Source of the DNA: Tachypleus tridentatus | Taxonomy: Eukaryota; Arthropoda; Merostomata; Xiphosura; Limulidae | DNA length: 64,000 nucleotides | Assembly (NCBI RefSeq): GCF_004210375.1 | Contig: NC_134834.1 | Span: 158,429,290 to 158,493,289, forward strand | Direction: 5' to 3' | Shown here: one piece after another, positions 12,906 through 24,118 of the stretch | How the letters are laid out: each line of letters begins with the position of its first letter | How positions within the stretch are numbered: position 1 is the stretch's first letter | Program-made: the position numbers and the translations under genes | The notes under the pieces: generated by a model | Databases searched by the model: none | What the model was told of the DNA's origin: nothing | What the model saw: only the letters and a program-made list of their open reading frames with translations

Positions 12906-15377
12906 AATTACACTTTTTAAATCTCATCCATGCACATAAGATTAAATCTCTTGTTAATAAGTTTGCAACATTTTATCAGGAAATCTTGGCAACAAGAACT
13001 AAATATTCCTAGTCTTGGACAACACTAGTATTACAACTGGGGAAGAGGATATTGCAATCTGGTCTTGTGTGCCTGTATGTTTTTCTACACGTTTCTCAAA
13101 AACTAATTGACTCTTAATCATGAAAATGTTACACAAGATGTTAAGTCAGCAAGGGACAATCCTCCCCAAATTTGGATCACTTTGAAACATTTGTATAACA
13201 TGCATTAAGGTTCAGCTTCCTCGTCACATTACAAATATAAATTATCTGGATCATTGATCTAAATGGGATTGAGTTTTCGAAGGTGAAGTTGGACATTATC
13301 TAATATAAACATATGCAATCTCAAAAAGGAGCAGTGGGGCAAGGGTTTACAATCTCACTTTTGCTCTTGTTTAGTTGCAACTATTAAGTGTGTTGTGATC
13401 TGTAGGTAACTGCCTTGCAGAACTAATAGCAAAAAGATATCAACTCAGTTTATGTTAGTTTTAACACAGAAACCACATTTCTTGTAATAAACAAGTCTAA
13501 TAAATTATTTACATAGACACATTGATGTTTAAAATTACAAATAATTCACAAGAAATGTGGCTCTTCTCTAGCACCTAGTTTGTGAAAATACTATTATTCA
13601 CACACAAAGTAAAATCTGTAAAGATGTTTTGTTAAATTAAAACCACCCTTATTTGAAATATCACTGTAGATTTTTCTAGTTTTAATTATACAAGTAAATA
13701 AGATTTCTACAATTTATATAACGTTGTAAATGTCACCATTTAATTTTTCCACATTATCATGAGTCTCTTTAACTTCCTAACAACCCTATCTAATTTTTCA
13801 AGTATGAAAAACTGTAATATTTGACTTATTCTTCAATATCATACAAAATATAGAACAAATTAATATCTTCGAAATTTTTACAAAAAAAAAAAAAAAGATT
13901 TGTAGGGGGAGGGATGTACGTAACTAAGACATGTTTAATAGATCGGTATTTTTATCATGTAAGATTTTAACAAAAGTATTTATGATGCAGGTGGTTGATA
14001 TGAAAAGAAATGAGGTGTTTATTGAGCTTCCTGTACCGTTATAATTTTATTATTAATTGTGTAGGTTCGTTTCTTTATCTGTCAGTGCAAAACTGAAAAT
14101 AGAACTGTTTATAGTATACAATTATCTGAACTTGTGTGTGTGTGTATTTACTTGAAGAATCTATACTTTGGAAATCTCTTACATAACTTACAGTCAAGTA
14201 CGTGGCCAAATATGCGATAACAGAGCTCTCAATGTTTCACAGCCCTTCTTTACACAGTTACCGAGAAATACATTTTGGAGTAACGGTATCATAATTGTTT
14301 GAGATTGTAACAGTATTAAGTTTAACACTGATACGATGCAATGAAATTTTTTTATATAAATTATTCTCTTAATTCGGAACAAAAACGTTAACAGGCTGTT
14401 GTTTAACAAACCATAAATCGAAAAACGTAAATAATAAAACCCAACCACACAAAGCGTTTCTAATAATTGTAGGGAATTTGCTGTAACAATACTTGTCTCC
14501 CACAATGCACTGATCAGTAATTAATTACGATAGCGAGATGTACAAACTTCGGTAAATATAAGTGATTAATAAAAAGTGAGTGGAAGTACATGAAATAGCC
14601 TATTAACACTATGTTTGAAGTTTCCAATGGTAATAAATACGTAATAAACTAGTGAATAGTTGAGAAAGAAATAAAACGTATATACATGCATCAAACAAAT
14701 AGGCTTAAAACGCTTAACATTATTATAGATAATTTTAATTTAATGCTATTATTATTTAATTAATATTAGCACTATTTAAAAATAAGTTGACATAAATTTG
14801 TAAAGTATTTGCTGTGTTGCAACAACACTGTACGCGAAATTAGTAATAAAATGTTACTCACTGTTCCAATTTTTTTAAAAAAGAACTATTTGCTTGAGTC
14901 AACATTTTGCGTTTCTAAGACTATATTTCAAGTGATGAAGGCCCTTCGTTTTGCGCTCTCTGACCACGTAGATAGGTTTTCAACCTTTCAGTCTCCAAAT
15001 GGTTTATCCTGCGTATAATCGATGTGTTTTTCAAGAAGTGAAAGCTTAACACCTCCATTAAGATCGAGCCGCTACGATAGGGTAGAGGTTTTTCTACCCA
15101 TGGATCTCGACTACTTATGTTCACCATGAAATTCTACCCCTCCAGTAACTTTCACACCTTCCCATTCTAATAACCTTTTTTTTTAAAAAAAAAAAGAGCA
15201 TCAACCTCTCCACTACACCGATTGAAATACTTTCTACCCTAGTCAACCACAAACTACACTATCCACCTGACCAAATCCATCAAATTACCAACTCACTTCT
15301 TAAGAATGATTGCCCTTTCCGAAGCCACTGTCGAACATTTACTAACAAGTGGATAATTTTTTTTTTTTTTTTTCATT

Positions 15378-15765
15378 TTGGCCAGGTGGTCAGGGCACTT
15401 GACTTGCAATCTGAGAGTCTCAGGTTCGAATTTTCTCCCACTAAACATGCTAGCCTTTAAAGTCGCGAGTGTGTTATTATGTGAGGGTCAATCTCGCTAT
15501 TTGTTTGTAAAATAGAAGACCAATAATAGGCGATGGGTGATGATGACTAGCTGCATCTCAGAACGGCTGGTATGGGTATTAACATTTTCATTGATAAGGA
15601 GAGAACAACGTTTCGACCTTTCTATGTCATCTTCAGGTTAAGAAACTGTGGGTTTCTCGTCACCAAGATGACTAGCTGCCTTCTTTCTAGTCCTTCACTG
15701 ATAATTAGGGATGGCTAGCGCAGGTACCCCTCGTTTAGCTTTGCGCGAAATTCAAAACAAACCAA
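15378..15765 (+). mobile_element. tRNA-derived SINE, family A, interrupted by a 112-bp insertion
   Basis: The head GGCCAGGTGGTCAGGGCAC and CAGGTTCGAATT match the A and B boxes. The core with GATGACTAGCTGC and the tail TTTGCGCGAAATTCAAAAC follow. A foreign 112-bp segment at 15555-15666 splits the core and is flanked by a 13-bp duplication of SINE sequence. Confidence 0.85.
15555..15666 (+). mobile_element. short non-autonomous insertion with 13-bp target duplication
   Basis: GATGACTAGCTGC stands on both sides (15542-15554 and 15667-15679), so the 112 bp between them inserted into the SINE. The body has AGAACGGCTGGTATGGG, GAGAACAACGTTTCGACC and CATCTTCAGG. Related copies lie at about 50575-50697, 61632-61675 and 63548-63672. 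It has no coding capacity. The class is unknown to me. Confidence 0.75.
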
Positions 15766-16413
15766 ACTGTTTCATTTCATAGCCGAATGACCGAATCGTT
15801 GCCCAGCCTCTTCTACAATCCTTTCCAGTTTTTCAACCATCAAAGCACAAAACCACTATCCTTTCCAGTAGGCCCTTCAACCGTCAAGCACAAAGTAGCA
15901 GAGCACCGAAGAACCATCCTCCAACATGGCCTTACCACCATACAGAAAGGTTCATTCAGACCATATCAACCAAGAATAATTCGAAGATAGCCAAAGCTCA
16001 AACACCACAGATCAGCAAGTGTAAACCACTTTCATCTACAGATATCCCTCAGTATCTGAGCCAAGTAACCCAAACTCGAATCGCTGAGAAAAACGGAAGA
16101 CTTAAAGTCAATTATAACAAAAAATAACTCCTTCAACCAAGCATTCTCGAAAATAATTTTCACACAAAAGTCAGCCTTCAATTGTCCAGTTTCCTTCTTC
16201 AGAGACAACAACGATTTTGACTCGGACCTAGCCTTTCTTTGATGCTTCATCCCTCCAGCTTATTCTAAAATGTTGAAAATGTTAATTCCAGTACATCCTG
16301 TTATGTCTACTAGGCCTTGCTTTCTTTCCTTTTCAGTATCTCGGGCACAGTCTGAACATTCTTTTTAAGCGCTCTGGCCATGATATTGGGTTTTCTCAGA
16401 GTACTGAGAAAAG

Positions 16414-16560
16414 GCGTTATTATGTGACGATCAATCCCACTATTCGTTGGTAAAAGAGTAGCCTAAGAGTTGGCAGTGGGTGGTGATGACTAGCTGCCTT
16501 CCCTCTAGTCTTACACTACTAAATTAGGGACGGCTAGCGAACTAGTTCCCGTGAGTGGAG
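16414..16560 (+). mobile_element. SINE family A, 5'-truncated
   Basis: It starts at GGCGTTATTATGTGACG and keeps the core (CCCACTATTCGTTGGTAAAA, ACTAGCTGCCTTCCCTCTAG). It is lost shortly after AGGGACGGCTAGCGA. There is no tRNA-like head. Confidence 0.75.
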
Positions 16561-16584
16561 TGAAGAGTATTTTGTTTTTTATTT

Positions 16585-16859
16585 GTTTTTTTTTTATATA
16601 TTTAGCGCAAAGCGACACGAGGGATATCTGTGATAGCCGTCCCTAATTAAGCAGTGTAAGACTAAAGGGAAGGCAGCTAGTCACCACCATTCACCGCCAA
16701 CCCTTGGGCTACTCTTTTACCAACGAATAATGAGATTGACCGTAACATTATAACGCCCCCACGGCTGAAAGGGTGAGCATGTTTGGTGCGACGGGGATTC
16801 GAACCTGCAATTCTCAGATTACGAGTCGAACGCCTTAACCCACCTAGCCATGCCGGGTC
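16585..16859 (-). mobile_element. SINE family A, full length
   Basis: Read on the minus strand, it has a head with CTAGGTGGGTTAAGGCGTTC, a CTCGTAA anticodon-like loop (Thr-CGT type) and GGTTCGAATCCCCGTCGC, then the family core and an A-rich 3' end. It lies tail-to-tail with the SINE just upstream. Confidence 0.85.
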
Positions 16860-17180
16860 AGGGGTGAAGAAGAGAAACTTAAGCTTCTGACCACCCCTGC
16901 TTATCTTTAAGGTCCTGAGAGATCTTGAACCAAAATAACTACCAATAATGAATCCAACATTTCGCCATTAGGGGTTCACTAGGGCAGAAGGCAAAATCTG
17001 TAAATTCCATAAGACAAACTAAAATCTGATTTAATTAAACTAATATAATATGTGTGTATATATATGTTTTATTAGACGGGCTGTTCCAGACAAGTTAAGA
17101 ATTGTTTCTTAATTGTTAGTTCTTGTTTCTAGACGATTTGAATACTTATGTTTATAATTATTAGACTCCCCCCTCCATTT

Positions 17181-17645
17181 TTTTTTATTAGCGATATTTT
17201 TTATGCCAGCAGTACTAAGCATGGGGTGTGCGTATAGTTAAATTGATTACAAAGGCGAACGGTCCATGGAAGCTTTGTTTTGTTTTGGAATTTCGCACAA
17301 AGCTACTCGAGGGCTATCTGTGCTAGCCGTCCCTAATTTAGCAGTGTAAGACTAGAGGGAAAGCAGCTAGTCATCACCACCCACAGCCAACTCTTGGGCT
17401 ACTCTTTTACCAACGAATAGTGGGATTGACTGTCAATTTATACGCCCCCACGGCTGGGAGGGCGAGCATGTTTAGCGCGACGCGGGCGCGACCCTCGGAT
17501 TACGAGTCGCACGCCTTACGCGCTTGGCCATGCCAGGCCTACCATGGAAGCAAGGGAAGCACTAGTACCGCTTGTAGTGAATTTGACTATACGCACACCC
17601 CATGCTTAGTACTAGTGGCATAAAAAAATATCGCTAATAAAAAAA
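17181..17645. mobile_element. foldback (hairpin) element with 64-bp inverted arms
   Basis: The arms 17181-17244 and 17580-17645 are near-perfect inverted copies; both contain AAGCATGGGGTGTGCGTATA on one strand or the other. A family A SINE sits between them. Outside the arms are 33-bp direct repeats (17122-17154 and 17649-17681, CTAGACGATTTGAATACTT with two differences). No transposase is present. Confidence 0.7.
17285..17540 (-). mobile_element. SINE family A inside the foldback element
   Basis: On the minus strand: CCTGGCATGGCCAAGCGCG, TAAGGCGTGCGACTCGTAAT, then a B box shortened to CGAGGGTCGCGCCCGCG, then the core. It is nearly full length. Confidence 0.85.
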
Positions 17646-17970
17646 TGTCTTGTTTTTAGACGATTTGAATACTTGTGTTTAGAAGTACTTGTAATAGAAA
17701 AATTTGCGTTACACGATTACACATCGTTGGAAGTTCAGTAGCTTATTAAAGCCATAAAAACTGGATCGTTCGTTTTTGAGGTTTAGTCATGCAAAGACAC
17801 GAACACATGTCGTTAAATTCTTCCGTGGTAACAATACGTAAGCGAATTTAATACATTAATAATAATAATAGATGTTTCTGTACTTAAAAATAAATGAGCT
17901 TTCACTTTTTTAGATAGGGTTAAAGGCACATGAAAGAAATTACAATAATCCATGTTTCATGCTATATACA

Positions 17971-18222
17971 CGAGATGGCCTGGCACTCGACTTATAATCT
18001 GAGAGTCCCGATCGCACCAAACATGCTCGCCCTTTCAGCTGTGGGGACGTTATTATGTGACGATAAATCCCACTATTCGTTGGTAAAAGAGTAGCCTAAG
18101 AGTTGGCAGTGGGTGATGATGACTAGCTCCCTTCCCTCTAGTCTTACACTACTAAATTAGAGACGGCTAGCGAAGATAGCCCTCGAGTAGCTTTGCGCGA
18201 AATTCAAAACAAACAAACAAAT
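17971..18222 (+). mobile_element. SINE family A
   Basis: It starts at GGCCTGGCACTCGACTTATA with a deletion in the A-box region. The B box has lost GGTTCG. The core and CGCGAAATTCAAAACAAAC tail are complete. Confidence 0.82.
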
Positions 18223-18653
18223 ACTTACCCATAAATTTAGGCCTAAGCTAAAAGATGCATCTATAGTTAGATTTTTTTCGGTCTAAATGCATGTTTTGTT
18301 TTTAATCGAAATTGTTTTGTAGTCAATTAAAAGAGAAATATCGTTTTAATTTACTGTTCCTTCGTCATCAAAAATAAATTTAAATAACAAGTAATTTGAA
18401 ACCGAAATTTAGCATAGACACTTGAACCTCAGTTGAGAATTAGTTTACCAACAGAAGTAAAGTTCTGTGTGTAGTCGATTTCTCCGCACAAGTTAATCCT
18501 CAAATACATTATTTTTGGGTAGTAAAATTTATAAGATAATACGTATGTTACTAGTGGTTCGAAAACAACGGTAGTTACAATAAGACAAGAGTTGGAATCA
18601 TGCAGTGTGATAGTTTTCTTTAAATGTAAGAGATAGGGATATATTTGAAGGTT

Positions 18654-18780
18654 CGTGTGTGTGTGTGTGTTTTCTTATAGCAAAGCCACACTGGGCTATA
18701 TGCTGAGTCCACCGAAGGGTATCGAACCCCGTATTTTAGCGTTGTAAATCCGTAAGCTTACCGCTGTACCAGTGGGGGAT
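18654..18780 (-). mobile_element. SINE family B with 12-bp target duplication
   Basis: The element is bounded by TATTTGAAGGTT on both sides (18642-18653 and 18781-18792). On the minus strand it has CCCCCACTGGTACAGCGG, a TTTACAA loop, GGGGTTCGATACCC, GGACTCAGCATATAGCCC, TTTGCTATAAGAAAAC and a CA tail. This copy gives the best view of the family's ends. Confidence 0.88.
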
Positions 18781-18974
18781 TATTTGAAGGTTTTGGCGAC
18801 AAAAAGGTTAATTTTGATCCAAAAATCGGTAAAAATGGGAGGTTTTTCACTCTGAAGAATTCACATATTTACCTCCTGACTTCAGGAAACATTGGAACTT
18901 TGTTAAGACGTACACTGCATAAATCTATGGTTATTGTCATTTATTTAAACTGTCACGTTTTTGTATTTAACTTA

Positions 18975-19226
18975 AGGCACTCGACTCGTAATCTGAGAGT
19001 AGCAGGTTCAAATCCTTGACAAACATGCTCGCCTTTTCAGCCGTGGGGGCGTTATAAAGTTACGGTCAATCCCACTATTCGTTGGTAAAAGAGTGGCCCA
19101 AGAGTTGGCGGGGGGTGGTAATGACTAGCTGCTTTCCCTCTAGTCTTACACTGCTAAGTTAGAGACGGCTAACGCTGATAGCCTGCAGTTTTGCACGAAA
19201 TTCAAAACAAATCAAACCAAACTGTA
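18975..19226 (+). mobile_element. SINE family A
   Basis: GGCACTCGACTCGTAATCTG and GGTTCAAATCC mark the tRNA-like half. The core (GGTCAATCCCACTATTCG) and CACGAAATTCAAAACAAA tail follow. The first part of the A box is missing. Confidence 0.82.
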
Positions 19227-19667
19227 TTTAACTGCTTTTTATTTATAGAACAGTTTGTACCACATTACATTAAGCTTGATACCGGCTGTTGTAACTGTTT
19301 ACTTGCACTTTATTATTTTTAAGCCACAAATGCCTATCATTTTTTATATATTTTAGTAATTGAGAAGGTGATTAGAGGTTATAACTTTTTCCATTTTTAC
19401 GTCTTTTGTGTGCAAAACAGGCAAGACATCTTACTTCTACCATCAGTCCAAAATCTGGCGTTCCAACGTAAGCGACGCGTATCATCAGCGATTCATGTTT
19501 CAGTATCTCCGTAAGAACATCATTAGCAAGTAAATTATAATATAGTGCAACCAAGCACTGTTGTTGGTTTAGCTCAAGAAGAACATATTTCATTTCTGTA
19601 ATCCGATGTACTTTTCACTCATGACGTCATTCGCGTCTTTGAAAAGAACAAAATCGCCCCGTTATTG

Positions 19668-19932
19668 CTTGTTTTTTGAATTTCACGCAAAGCTACACGA
19701 GGGCTTTCTGCGCTAGCCATCCCTAATTTAGCAGTGCAAGACTAGAGGGAAGGCAGTTAGTCATCACCACCCACCGCCAACTCTTGGGCTACTCTTTTAC
19801 CAACGAGTAATGGGATTGGTCACACATTATAACGCCCCCACGGCTAAGAGGGCGAGCATGTTTGGTGCGATGGGGATTTGAACTCACGACCCTCGGATTA
19901 CGAGTCGAACGCCTTAACCCACCTGGCCCTTT
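19668..19932 (-). mobile_element. SINE family A with 10-bp target duplication
   Basis: CCCGTTATTG occurs at 19658-19667 and 19933-19942, framing the copy. On the minus strand it has GGCCAGGTGGGTTAAGGCG, a CTCGTAA loop, GAGTTCAAATCCCC, then the core and a GAAATTCAAAAAACAAG end. Confidence 0.87.
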
Positions 19933-19984
19933 CCCGTTATTGTAGTGATTGTTTATGTTTCCGTATGTTGAACTAATGGAAATA

Positions 19985-20125
19985 CGGCTGTCCCAAATTT
20001 TGAAGTGGCAGACTAGAGAAAAGCAGCTAGTCAGCAACACCCACTATCAAATCATGGTCTACTTTAACAGTGGGAATTGACCGACACTCTTAGAACACAA
20101 CCACGGCCCCAAAGTGTCAATAGAA
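19985..20125 (-). repeat. heavily decayed SINE family A
   Basis: GGCAGACTAGAGAAAAGCAG, CTAGTCAGCAACACCCAC and GTGGGAATTGACCGAC are diverged core pieces. No tRNA-like head is left. Confidence 0.5.
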
Positions 20126-20139
20126 TCCACTACATGGAA

Positions 20140-22000
20140 CTATTTCAAGTCAAAAAATATTATTGCTTCATTAGAAGAATGTAAACTGCGCAGAAAATGT
20201 TAAATACCATAAGCAATTGCACTATAATTATACAAGTTGTTTTGTTTTTTTTTCATCACAAAAAAGGGGGTTTCCTGGAACCCTCCTGCATACGTGCATA
20301 AAATTACAGATTCTAAATGGTAAATGATGAATGATCCCAAACGTGTGAGAAAATAATTGAAAAGTAATAGAGTTTTACAAACTATAAAATTAAAACAGCT
20401 AGTTGCGCAAAAAAATTGTATTCTTTTCTAGAAAACGAAAATTTTGGTTTGACTTTTAGTAAATGTGAGCCAAAAAATGAACATCAAAACAAAATAAAAC
20501 CAAATTAGTTTATGTAAACACACAATAAGATTTAAACATTTATATACCAAAACTTCAAGAAAACTGGTTAAGTGAAGCATACTTAGTTAAATTATAAAAA
20601 CAAATTATCTGTCAAATTTCATTACCTAACTACAGCAAAAAAAGCCATAAACTGGATTTTTCATTGTGAAAATATTCAGAACTACTTATTTAGTGTTTCA
20701 TATGATAAGTGTATATATACATACCATTAGGCATGCATATTGATTTAATAACCACAATCTGCACATCTTGTCAAATAACTGCACTTTAACGAACTAAAGT
20801 TTTGTGAATCTGATTTCTTTCAATAATTGCATTTTTTATTTTTTATTATACAGTGTCTTTTTTAAACTGCAAACCGTCGTTTATTTAAACCTTTCTTTAA
20901 ACAGTGAAGTTTTCTCTCAAAAATTAGTTAATTCTCCTCAGAGATAGAAGTATACACCTTAACTACAATTTTAAATGCCATATCATCAAATTTAGAGAAA
21001 AATATACACACACATTGTTTTGCTGAAGTTAACTCAGGATTATCAACTTAAGAGTTACCTAATTATATTTATATATATATATATATCAATTAATAGACTT
21101 GTAAAAGAAAATACATGGTTTAAAAAAAAAAAAAGTCTTTTTTTTTTTTTTGTACATGCTTGCTCCATGTAGTTACATCCAGCACATTACTATTTTGAAG
21201 CTGTCCAACTTACCATTTACAGGAGTTCTGAGGTCTTTTGTGCATGCATTTACAAGAAAAGGTCACTGGAGGTATATGTAGTTTCTACAGTATGTCATTA
21301 AACCCATGAATACTATCACATACAAAACGTTTATTTATACAGCTTTGATGCAGTGGAGTAGAAGAAACTGGCGTGTGTGAATGTATGTTTTTACATGTGT
21401 GTTACTAAAATTACATGTTCCATTTTAGTGACTTAACATAAACCTGGGTGATTAGTGGAACTTGCTGATTAATTTCTGGGCTCAATAATCAATTACATTC
21501 AACTAATTGACTATTCTCACAGGATTTAGATAATCAAAAACATTAATAATCAAACACTAATTTCAACTGGTTCATTATGTCCATGAGTTATGACACTACA
21601 TGATTAAGCTGGCAGACTTTAAATTGAATAAATAAACAAGTAATTTTTAAAATTTTGTACCAATCTGTTTAGGCTATAATTAGGAGATGACTTTTACACA
21701 AGTAATACTTTAACAGGTTGCTCATAAAAGGTTGCTTTGATATAAAAGACAAACAACAAAAAAGAAATTTTATTTTTTTTGTTTACAAAAGAAGGTAAAC
21801 ATCAAAACCGATGTTTAGAACAGAATAACCATTTTTTGTTTCAAGTAAACTTTACATATCTATCTACCAGTTATATTAACACCCATACCTTATGAGTATA
21901 TTAATTTCTCTAAAATTGTAATATATTTATATTATGGTTGCAGTCAAGATACATTACAAAAAAATGTTATCTTTGGCTAAGACAGCTCATAAAGTTATTA
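20140..22000. other. intergenic AT-rich stretch
   Basis: I see no coding frame with family resemblance. There is a (TA)n run at about 21068-21086 and an A/T-rich poly tract at 21122-21152. Confidence 0.45.
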
Positions 22001-22019
22001 ATTACAATTTAATTATTGT

Positions 22020-22520
22020 AAAAACAGATAATTAGCTTCCAGTTCAACTTTTATTCCGATAGGAAACATATTAACAAGCTTAGCTAAATTTTGTGACTTG
22101 TCACATAGTTAGAAAGCAAGAAAATTATGATACTGTTCTGTGTTCTTTAGAACATTATTTAATTAAATATCTTTAATATCTTGTTTTCAAGTGTATTCTT
22201 TATTCATTATTTGAAAAGTAATTAAAATAAAAAATAGGAACTTTTACGGTTATTTAAGGTTAGATTAGGTAAACAAAATAATGTAATAGAAACTCTGCAT
22301 GAGATAAATTGGAGAGTAGGGCAATAATTTAAGAGCATAACACATGTATCATTTATAATGGGGTGAATAGTGGTCAGACATGGTTCAAAGTGCAATAAAA
22401 CGATAATATAGAAGTATAAATAGATGTGTATTATTATTAATTTAAATCTATTTAGGATAAACAAATGTAGTTTCATATTATAATTTGAAGTTATTCTGTA
22501 AAGTATTAACTGTATGAAAG
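22020..22520. repeat. unclassified ~500-bp dispersed repeat, copy 1
   Basis: Several blocks recur in the same order and direction at 29770-30345: CACATAGTTAGAAAGCA, a TTTAATTAAAT block, ACATGGTTCAAAGTGCAAT and TAGGATAAACAAATGTAGTT with TTTCATATTA. The copies differ by many substitutions and indels. Confidence 0.6.
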
Positions 22521-23608
22521 TAAAAACTGTCACATGGTAGGTCCTGAGACCAAGTTTGTGTTGGTATAGTTGTGTGTTTCCGTTTGTTTTCATAGGTTTT
22601 TGGTATAAAGTGCGACTTAGCCTTTGGTGGGCAATTGCCTTTTCAGATTGCCAGAAAAAAATCAGATGTCAACTATTACACAAATATATATGATACTCAG
22701 AGAGAATAATCAAATACATTAATTACTTGAAACAGTAATTTCAGCTACGCAATTATTTTCATGACATTAATTAATCCTCATAGGTAGTTGATTACATCAG
22801 ATTAATTGGCCAGTTCTAATTTAACGATCAATACGTGTAGATTTTTCATGGCATAATACCATGCAAGTGTAAGTGTTTCTTTTAATAAAATATAAATTTA
22901 ATTATAAAATTATGCTTATTTATGATGTATCAAATGTGTAACAGGTAATAATTACACATACATGTGTGTGTTTATATACACTTGTACTTCAAACAATCAC
23001 TTCTAGTGAGTTTTTTAATCTTTATGATCTAGCTCAAAATTTCTAAATTTCTTTATAATGATTTTTCACATACTAAAAAATATTAAAATGGGTGATCTGA
23101 TTATAATGCCATTTAGCATGAAAAAAACAAAATACTTAACTGCTACTCAGCTATGTAGATACAAGTAACTGTTATAAAAACAAGTCAAGTGCAGATTTTG
23201 TTTCACTCAATCTGTTCACTGCAGCTGAAAATCAAGAGTGTGTAACAAAAGTTATTTCAGATCTATCCTTTATTTTCCACAAGTCATTGTTCAGCAATTT
23301 TATTCATTCATTACAAAAACTCATCACTCAGGCTGGAAAATGAGGGACAAATGATTCTCTGAAATGATATTTATATAAGCAGTATAATTATATAAAATTT
23401 ATGGCTGAAATACTGAAAGCTGGTGAAATAATGAAAAACTAACAGGCCTAACATTGTTATAAAAACAAATGAAATGCAGATGTTCATTTCACTTTCTTTC
23501 TAATAATCAGAGGTGTTTAATGATTTGCATTTTAATAAACAAAAATCTAGTTTTAACTTGTACTGGATTAAAAGCTTATTGGGCAATAGTTTGTGGGAAA
23601 CAAAAGAT

Positions 23609-23797
23609 CTGAAATGCTATTCATTACACACTTCTGCTTTCAAGCCACACTGGACAAATTATGAAAAATGTGGAAGAGAAACAAACATAACCAGTTAACT
23701 CTCTTCATAAAACCCTGAGGCCTGTTTGTTTTCCACATTTTTCATAATTTGTTCATTGTGGCTTGAAAGCAGAAGTGTGTAATGAATAGTATTTCAG
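23609..23797. repeat. palindrome with ~75-bp arms
   Basis: The arms 23609-23686 and 23724-23797 are inverted copies; both carry CTTCTGCTTTCAAGCCACA or its complement and a GAAAAATGTGG block. The spacer is 37 bp. Weaker relatives of the arm lie at about 23165-23260, so this is part of a local repeat cluster. Confidence 0.8.
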
Positions 23798-24118
23798 TAT
23801 ACATGTGTGAGACTTGCATGGGAGTGTTGGTTGGTATGTTATTTATGGCTAAGTGCCACATGAAGTTGTTACATTGTATACTCAAGTATCACTTGACCTA
23901 ATATAAACTTTATCACAGCAGTCATCACTGTACTTTCATACCTATCAACTTTGAACTAAACACTTCTGTATCGTTACCATATATATTAACAATTAAATAT
24001 ATATATATGTTTGTGTGTATATTTAGAAAGATGTAGAAATAAATACCATTTCAATATAAATACTTTTAATAAAAATACACTTTAAATATATAACTAACAT
24101 TTTATAATGAACACATTT

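Larger units (their letters stand above)
8892..14600. other. intergenic 3' flank of the USP gene
   Basis: This is AT-rich sequence with no open frame that resembles a protein I know. Homopolymer runs occur (A15 near 13880). A short dispersed repeat lies at about 12780-12905. The USP 3' UTR occupies an unknown first part. Confidence 0.5.
15190..16250 (+). pseudogene. decayed, unrecognised reading frame split by a SINE
   Basis: Two C-rich stretches with open frames flank the SINE at 15378-15765. The first (about 15195-15355) reads INLSTTPIEILSTLVNHKLH and on to FRSHCRTFTNKWI. The second (15785-16129) is open for about 115 codons and ends in RIAEKNGRLKVNYNKK and a stop. A different frame continues with FNQAFSKIIFTQKSAFNCPV to about 16245. 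Base use on the plus strand (C over G) differs sharply from the flanks. I do not recognise the protein. A Gag- or ORF1-like part of a retroelement is possible. A second frame with an ATG at 15787 is also open for 67 codons, so the frame is not certain. Confidence 0.35.

Noticed and set aside
14194-14505. Open frame of 103 codons on the minus strand
   Set aside because: No recognisable motif, no splice partners and no upstream signals; length is plausible by chance here.
16585-16859. Functional tRNA-Thr(CGT) gene and similar tRNA-like heads at other SINE copies
   Set aside because: The heads are always joined to the same 170-bp core and tail, lack good acceptor stems and repeat at many sites; they are SINE heads.
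22222-22593. Open frame of 123 codons on the minus strand
   Set aside because: Composition follows the AT-rich background (Ile, Leu, Tyr, Phe, Asn), it lies in a dispersed repeat and no family motif is present.
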